Below are positions 39,367 through 44,038 of a DNA stretch of 44,038 nucleotides, one piece after another. The translations under genes were made by a program, and so were the position numbers. The stretch is from contig JBARRO010000104.1 of NCBI GenBank assembly GCA_049644265.1, positions 1-44,038 of the forward strand, read 5' to 3'. Positions within the stretch are counted from its first letter, which is position 1; every line of letters starts with the position of its first letter. Under the pieces are notes generated by a model. The model worked only from the letters and a program-made list of their open reading frames with translations. It did no database searches and was not told the DNA's origin. Source of the stretch: JBARRO01 sp049644265. GTDB taxonomy: Bacteria; Bacteroidota; Ignavibacteria; UBA10030.

Positions 39367-42300
39367 CTATTGAATCGCGACGTGGACGTCGAGACCGCCT
39401 TCGTTGATGGTCGAGCCCGGAACTTTTGACACTCCCTGGTACGGAGCGATCTTCGTGTACCGGTAGTAAAGCGACGCCGTGACGCGCGCACTCAGGATGT
39501 AACGAATTCTCGGTTCCATCACGGTGCGGGTCGATCCCTCCTGCGGCGTGCCTTCGGGTCTGAAATCCTTCATGTCGTAAATCTTCCGGGCGTTCAACGA
39601 GTAGGTGTACGAGAAGCTGACGTCGAGGTCGTTCGAGAGCGAAAGTCCGAAGAACGGGATTTCAAAACCCTGCCTGCTGTAGTTCGCGGAGAGAGAGATG
39701 TCGGACGTTCCACCTTCGGAGACATTCTGGACGGACGGATTCAGGTCGAACGACGTGGTGGTATTGTAGCGCACGGTCGCTCCGAAATTCCCCTTAAAGA
39801 GTTCTTTGAATGTGAAACTCACCCCGATGAGAGGCGAGAATCCGTAGGTTACCGTCTGACTCTCCGTGACCTCGGCTCCGTCCTGCGAAATCCTCCACCG
39901 GCGACGGTATGAGGAACTGTACGAGTGGTCGAAAGACACCCGTTGGGCAAAGCTCTTAAAGATGCTGAACTTCTCGAGCCCATCCCATCGGATGGTCCAG
40001 TTCGCCCGGGGCGCGATGTTCCCGAGGATTTTGGTAATCACCGGGAATGCCTCCAGCCCTTCCACAAACGCCTGGGAAAGCTTTGCGTCGTCCGCCCGCG
40101 GGTCGGCGTGGTTGATTTTCAGCGCCTCGTACTTCTTGTTGACATCTTCGATGCTGGTGCGGAACAACTTGAAAATAAGTACTGGTGGAAATGAAATGAA
40201 CGAGCGGTCGAGATCTCCCGTGACGACTCTGTTCCGCTCGAAGGGAACTCCCGTCGAATCTGTGACAATCGTTTTGTTTTCGTTGTACGACCAGCCGACA
40301 TTCCAATTCAGTTCAAGCTGCGCTCCCTCCCAGAGGGAACGGGAGGTTCGCATGGTGATCCGGTTTGTCTGCGTATAGACGTCCGTCAGGCTACCGTTCC
40401 TTGCCCGCAAGCCGGGGACGCTGTAGCCCGTGAAGAACGGGAATGACTTCTTTGCCTTGAGAATGACCTCACCATTCGGGTCCGGTGAAAGGCCAAGTTG
40501 ATAATACAGAGAGGGACCGTTGTCCGTCGTTGAGGATTGGAAGAACGGGATTCTATTAAAGAGGTTCCCGAACCCCGGACGGCCGACCACACCGGTATTC
40601 TGGGCGCGCGTTGTCTGACTGAAGGTCAATCCGAGCTTTTCAAAATCGAACAGGGTGTTTTTCAACAGGACGCGCGTAATACGATCGATCTGGTCCGTCA
40701 AACTGACAGATTTCGCCACGGTATCCGGCGTCTCGGTTTCTCCACCACGAGCCGGCGTGGAAGACCAGATTTGCTCCGAGATGGCTCTGATGTTGATATC
40801 CGTTGTCGCGTTGAAGGAGGCATTCCATTGCGCACTCTTGCCCAGCTCACCCGCCTGAAGGTTGTTCGACCAGTTGTATCCGACGTTGTAGCGGAAAGAC
40901 GGCGTGAGGATCTTGTCGAGCTTGAGAAGAGGAGGCACAACCGGTTTGGAGGTAAAGCCGATCGACTGGGAGTAGGATAAGTCGTTCCCGAAGTTCACCA
41001 ACCTGTCATTGAGGAACATGTCTCCGAGGATATCCGAGAACGATCGTTGATTGCCGAAGCGGTCCAGCTCAAGATGGACGAGGCTGCTTTGGATGTCGAG
41101 GGTATAGTCCGTCCCGACATTCAGCAGTCCGTTCTCGGTCAACTGCCAGTTGAAATTCATCGCCCGGCTGGCGGAGAGATTCCGAACTGTCGGGTTTTGG
41201 GTCACCTGGTTCCGTGCCCGATCCTTCGACTGGCTGCGGGCCATCGACGCCGTGAGCCCGATCTGCCGCGGGGTAAAATAAATCCGCGCATTCTTCCAGG
41301 GACTGAAGAGAAAGAAATCGCCGAAGAGAGAGAGGGGCTCCAGATAGTTCGCCCCAAACTGCAACCCGTAGTTGGCCCGGGCGTTCCAACCCCAGGCTTC
41401 CGAGAATTCAATGGTGGGACTTCGACGCGTCGTGATGTTGTAGGAATAACCGAGCGACAACCGGTTAATTGTCTCCGTGACCAGCCAGGACGTAGAAGGA
41501 ATGTTCAGCTTAATGTTGGGCAGCGCATACGTCTCCGTGACGCTGAGGTCCTGCGACTTCGTCCGCACCGCCTCGGCCGCCTTTGTGGGATTCACCTGGG
41601 TCGTGTCCTCCTGCACGCGCTGAGCCGCCGCTTCAACGAGAATATCCGTCCCCGGCACATACCGCGGTTGCGCGGTGGCCTCGATGTGGGAATACGAAAA
41701 CGAAAGGCTCGAGCCGGTCCAACTCTCCGGGAGGAACCGTTCAAACCCGATGTTCGCCGTCAATCCCCAATTTCTCGTCGTGCTGCGCGTGCCAAAGCGT
41801 TCCTCGAGCGAGTGGAAATTCGGGTCCCGGTCGGTGTAGGAGAACGTGAGGTTCGCCACGTCGGCAAGCTTGATGCTCGAATCGAACCGGTAGGCCAATC
41901 CCGGTGTGTTGTCGACATCCGTCAGCCGCAATTCGTCCACCCATAACTCGCCGTTTACCACATCCGTGGAGCCGGGCACCGTTTTGCCGTTCGGGTTCTG
42001 GACTCCGATACTGACATAACGGACGTTGGTCAGCGTCGGGTCGCCGCGGATCTGGTAGGTTACACCGGGTGCCGCATTCGGAACCGGCACACGGTGTGTG
42101 AAGACCGAGCCGCTGTCGCGGAGAAACTTGATAGCCGTGAGTTCTGCAAAATTGATGGTGATGTCGTTTGCCTGATCCCATCCCGTGCGCACCGGGAGGC
42201 GGTATTCGTAGTAGTTCAGCGAATCCGAGCCGAACCGGAGGAACATCTCGACCGTGTACGTGGTGGTGTCGATGAACTGGAACCGTTGGTATCCTTTTGC

Positions 42301-44038
42301 CACATCCCCTTCTTCCCCATGGACGAACATCTTTAACGACCGGTAGTTGAAAAGGTCGAGCGGCTTGACGACAAATCGCTTGATGGTTTCCTTGATTTGG
42401 CCGTCTGTTAATTCGCTGATCACGAGGTTGAGGGATTGTTCGTTGCTATACACCGCCTGGTCCGGATGTGCCGGGTCACGCGTACGGAGTCCTTCGACCG
42501 GGCTTTGGTAGTCCGGGTTATCTTCGACGTTGACAACGCTGACCTTGAATTGCGGGTCGTTCTTGACGAGCTCTTCCCACTGGTTTCCAATGAGATTGAA
42601 CTCCGTCATACGAAGGAGAACGTCGCTCTGGGCTCCCGTAAGCCATAATCGAACCGATTCGACGTTGGTAAATGTCGGGGCTCCGATTTGCCGGGCAAAG
42701 TCATTTAACGGAATGCGGACCTGATACCATCCGCTCTGACCGTACCCCGTGACGTACTTTTGGAACCCGGCGTTTGTCGTGTCGAGCGGAAGCTCATACT
42801 CAAAGTATGCGTTGGCACGGTCGAGCGCATTGTTTCCGTTGAGATCTTCTGTGTCGGGGAACCGTGCTCCGAGCTCCGAGCCGGAGTTTCCTTCCGTTCC
42901 GTTGGAATTCAGGTACTGGTCGGCTGCCGTGGGATCGATTTCGATGGACTGTCTCGAGCTGAACGGAGGTCGGGTCCAGTCATCACCGGATGGGTCGGAA
43001 GCGTACTCGGGGTGAGACGTAGCATATTTTTCCAGGAATGTCGCATAGCGCGAACGCTCTTCGTCGTCGGTCAATCCGTCCAGGCCGACGTCTTCGCCCG
43101 GTTTCAGGTAGCCGGTTCGGATTCCGCCGTGAACACCGTCCTCTGTGTTGAGCACGTTGCTCGGAGTGGGAACCACATCCTCGCTGATATATCCGAGGTT
43201 GATGTTGAGTTTCGCACTTGCCGGACTCCTGACAATCTTCACCCACAACTCGATGAAGCTGATATTCTCATCGAGGAGGTTGGTCGAGGTCGTGCCGATG
43301 AGGTGCTGGATGCCGCCCCATGCTTTCCTCGGGTCTGCGAAGAGGGTGCTGTCCAGGTTCATCGAATAGTTGAACGCACCACGCAATTGGGGTTTGAAAT
43401 ACAGATTCAATACCGTCACCTGGTCCTGCCCTTTTGCGACGCTCTTCCGATTTCCCCAAATGGTGGAGGTAATGACGTCGGTCGGGATGACGTTGAACCA
43501 GGTCATCTTTGCTTTGTACCACATTTTGGATGTGTCGGCGAGGACCTGAGATGCAAGAAGATCCGTGGGGATCTTGCGGTCGAGCCCAAGCGAGTACGGA
43601 GGGTCGAGGCCGGTAACATAGTACGGTGGGCTGGATTCCCTCCAGATGGTGTAACCTATCCCGAGAGGTATCTGCCGGAGCGCACCTTCGAAGTCGTCGA
43701 TGTACGCCATGCCGCTCCCATGGTCCTGCGGGATTGGGCTCTTCCGCGTGTTCGGGTCGGGAAGCATGTAGGCGGCTTCTCCCCGTAATGTGAACTGCGA
43801 TGCCGCGGTCGTTCGAATCCCGGGGATCCAATTCATCGCGCGCGTCAGAAAATCCATGTCGACAGTGGTGCCTCCGTCGATCCCCATGATGCTGTTGCTG
43901 ATCGGCTCCTCCCCCAAACGCACTTTGTCGCTGAGCGATTGCTGGTTCAGGTTCATGTACGTGAAGCCGAGGGTCGAATTCTTGCCGAGGTTGAAATCTC
44001 CCCGCGCCCCGACCAGCGATTTCGAGGCCAGCTGGAAC
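39367..44038 (-). CDS. sprA: T9SS outer-membrane translocon SprA/Sov (5' end missing)
   Basis: The frame runs open through the right edge, giving about 1556 visible residues; complete SprA proteins are around 2400, so the N-terminal third lies outside the window. Recognisable features include repeated DFNLGKNS / LSDKVRLGEEPISNSIMGIDG-type segments, GSGMAYIDDFEGALRQIPLG, the YQVRIPLNDFARQIG segment, and dozens of amphipathic beta strands ending in a C-terminal strand (GGLDVHVAIQ). SprA is the 36-stranded barrel through which T9SS cargo leaves the cell; the cargo at 5596-7095 is a predicted client. The ATG at 43956 is internal. Confidence 0.93.
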   Translation of the reverse strand, partial: FQLASKSLVGARGDFNLGKNSTLGFTYMNLNQQSLSDKVRLGEEPISNSIMGIDGGTTVDMDFLTRAMNWIPGIRTTAASQFTLRGEAAYMLPDPNTRKSPIPQDHGSGMAYIDDFEGALRQIPLGIGYTIWRESSPPYYVTGLDPPYSLGLDRKIPTDLLASQVLADTSKMWYKAKMTWFNVIPTDVITSTIWGNRKSVAKGQDQVTVLNLYFKPQLRGAFNYSMNLDSTLFADPRKAWGGIQHLIGTTSTNLLDENISFIELWVKIVRSPASAKLNINLGYISEDVVPTPSNVLNTEDGVHGGIRTGYLKPGEDVGLDGLTDDEERSRYATFLEKYATSHPEYASDPSGDDWTRPPFSSRQSIEIDPTAADQYLNSNGTEGNSGSELGARFPDTEDLNGNNALDRANAYFEYELPLDTTNAGFQKYVTGYGQSGWYQVRIPLNDFARQIGAPTFTNVESVRLWLTGAQSDVLLRMTEFNLIGNQWEELVKNDPQFKVSVVNVEDNPDYQSPVEGLRTRDPAHPDQAVYSNEQSLNLVISELTDGQIKETIKRFVVKPLDLFNYRSLKMFVHGEEGDVAKGYQRFQFIDTTTYTVEMFLRFGSDSLNYYEYRLPVRTGWDQANDITINFAELTAIKFLRDSGSVFTHRVPVPNAAPGVTYQIRGDPTLTNVRYVSIGVQNPNGKTVPGSTDVVNGELWVDELRLTDVDNTPGLAYRFDSSIKLADVANLTFSYTDRDPNFHSLEERFGTRSTTRNWGLTANIGFERFLPESWTGSSLSFSYSHIEATAQPRYVPGTDILVEAAAQRVQEDTTQVNPTKAAEAVRTKSQDLSVTETYALPNIKLNIPSTSWLVTETINRLSLGYSYNITTRRSPTIEFSEAWGWNARANYGLQFGANYLEPLSLFGDFFLFSPWKNARIYFTPRQIGLTASMARSQSKDRARNQVTQNPTVRNLSASRAMNFNWQLTENGLLNVGTDYTLDIQSSLVHLELDRFGNQRSFSDILGDMFLNDRLVNFGNDLSYSQSIGFTSKPVVPPLLKLDKILTPSFRYNVGYNWSNNLQAGELGKSAQWNASFNATTDINIRAISEQIWSSTPARGGETETPDTVAKSVSLTDQIDRITRVLLKNTLFDFEKLGLTFSQTTRAQNTGVVGRPGFGNLFNRIPFFQSSTTDNGPSLYYQLGLSPDPNGEVILKAKKSFPFFTGYSVPGLRARNGSLTDVYTQTNRITMRTSRSLWEGAQLELNWNVGWSYNENKTIVTDSTGVPFERNRVVTGDLDRSFISFPPVLIFKLFRTSIEDVNKKYEALKINHADPRADDAKLSQAFVEGLEAFPVITKILGNIAPRANWTIRWDGLEKFSIFKSFAQRVSFDHSYSSSYRRRWRISQDGAEVTESQTVTYGFSPLIGVSFTFKELFKGNFGATVRYNTTTSFDLNPSVQNVSEGGTSDISLSANYSRQGFEIPFFGLSLSNDLDVSFSYTYSLNARKIYDMKDFRPEGTPQEGSTRTVMEPRIRYILSARVTASLYYRYTKIAPYQGVSKVPGSTINEGGLDVHVAIQ

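Noticed and set aside
42760..43788. Plus-strand ORF of 342 codons
   Set aside because: Antisense shadow of sprA.

Overview
The window looks like chromosomal DNA of a free-living member of the Bacteroidota/Ignavibacteria/Chlorobi (FCB) group. The basis is the type IX secretion (T9SS) repertoire: the outer-membrane translocon SprA/Sov (39367 to the right edge), a PorX-type response regulator with a PglZ domain (37434-38999), and a Asp-box protein with a C-terminal YPNPFNPET sorting domain (5596-7095). The remaining genes are mostly housekeeping and are placed by family resemblance only. Nearly everything is on the minus strand. Several genes appear to start at TTG or GTG, and many neighbours overlap by ATGA or TGATG/TAATG.

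Layout, left to right. 1-4008: a 5'-truncated clan GH-D-like glycosidase with FN3 and NPCBM domains (+), a hypothetical protein, and a membrane-anchored GH76-like protein. 4276-5361: ychF (+). 5596-7240: the T9SS cargo gene with a structured, terminator-containing leader. 7349-7728: a tRNA-Gly locus. 7797-11987: a CYTH protein, greA, ribBA, yajC and tgt. 11959-23864: probably one long minus-strand unit, natA-natB-nuoJKLM-antiporter-nuoN-nnr-vanZ, closed by a strong terminator; it is the distal membrane arm of complex I with an ion antiporter gene inserted. 23939-30747: a four-helix-bundle protein, asnS, and the coupled chain gltX-glnS-folB-folK-dNK-small membrane protein. 30854-31618: a creatininase-family protein (+). 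31657-32497: two tRNA-Ser loci. 32603-36226: panC plus a GlmU-like nucleotidyltransferase, arginase and accD. 36266-44038: porX-tsaE-tsaB, a repeat-rich gap, and sprA.

The most unusual signal is at the tRNA genes. All three (Gly-GCC, Ser-GCT, Ser-UGA) are intact genes sitting inside a broken copy of themselves: fragments of the 5' part lie upstream and fragments of the 3' part lie downstream, with the break in the anticodon arm. At Ser-GCT there are two nested layers. Both are split exactly between anticodon bases 34 and 35, and the flanking sequences are complementary to each other, so a transcript could fold as a tRNA inside a tRNA inside a tRNA. At Gly and Ser-UGA the outer fragments carry small palindromic inserts (TCCCGAC/GTCGGGA or TCCCGCC/GGCGGGA cores) in the D loop, T arm or variable arm. 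This looks like the footprint of a small palindromic element, or of a recursive insertion process aimed at tRNA genes. I do not recognise it as a described system. Assembly error must be excluded first.

Intergenic DNA is also rich in low-complexity, word-like repeats (GATTGAA, CACAGAG, GAGCAAT, CACACGAA types), and a 133-bp MITE-like inverted-repeat element abuts the ribBA start.
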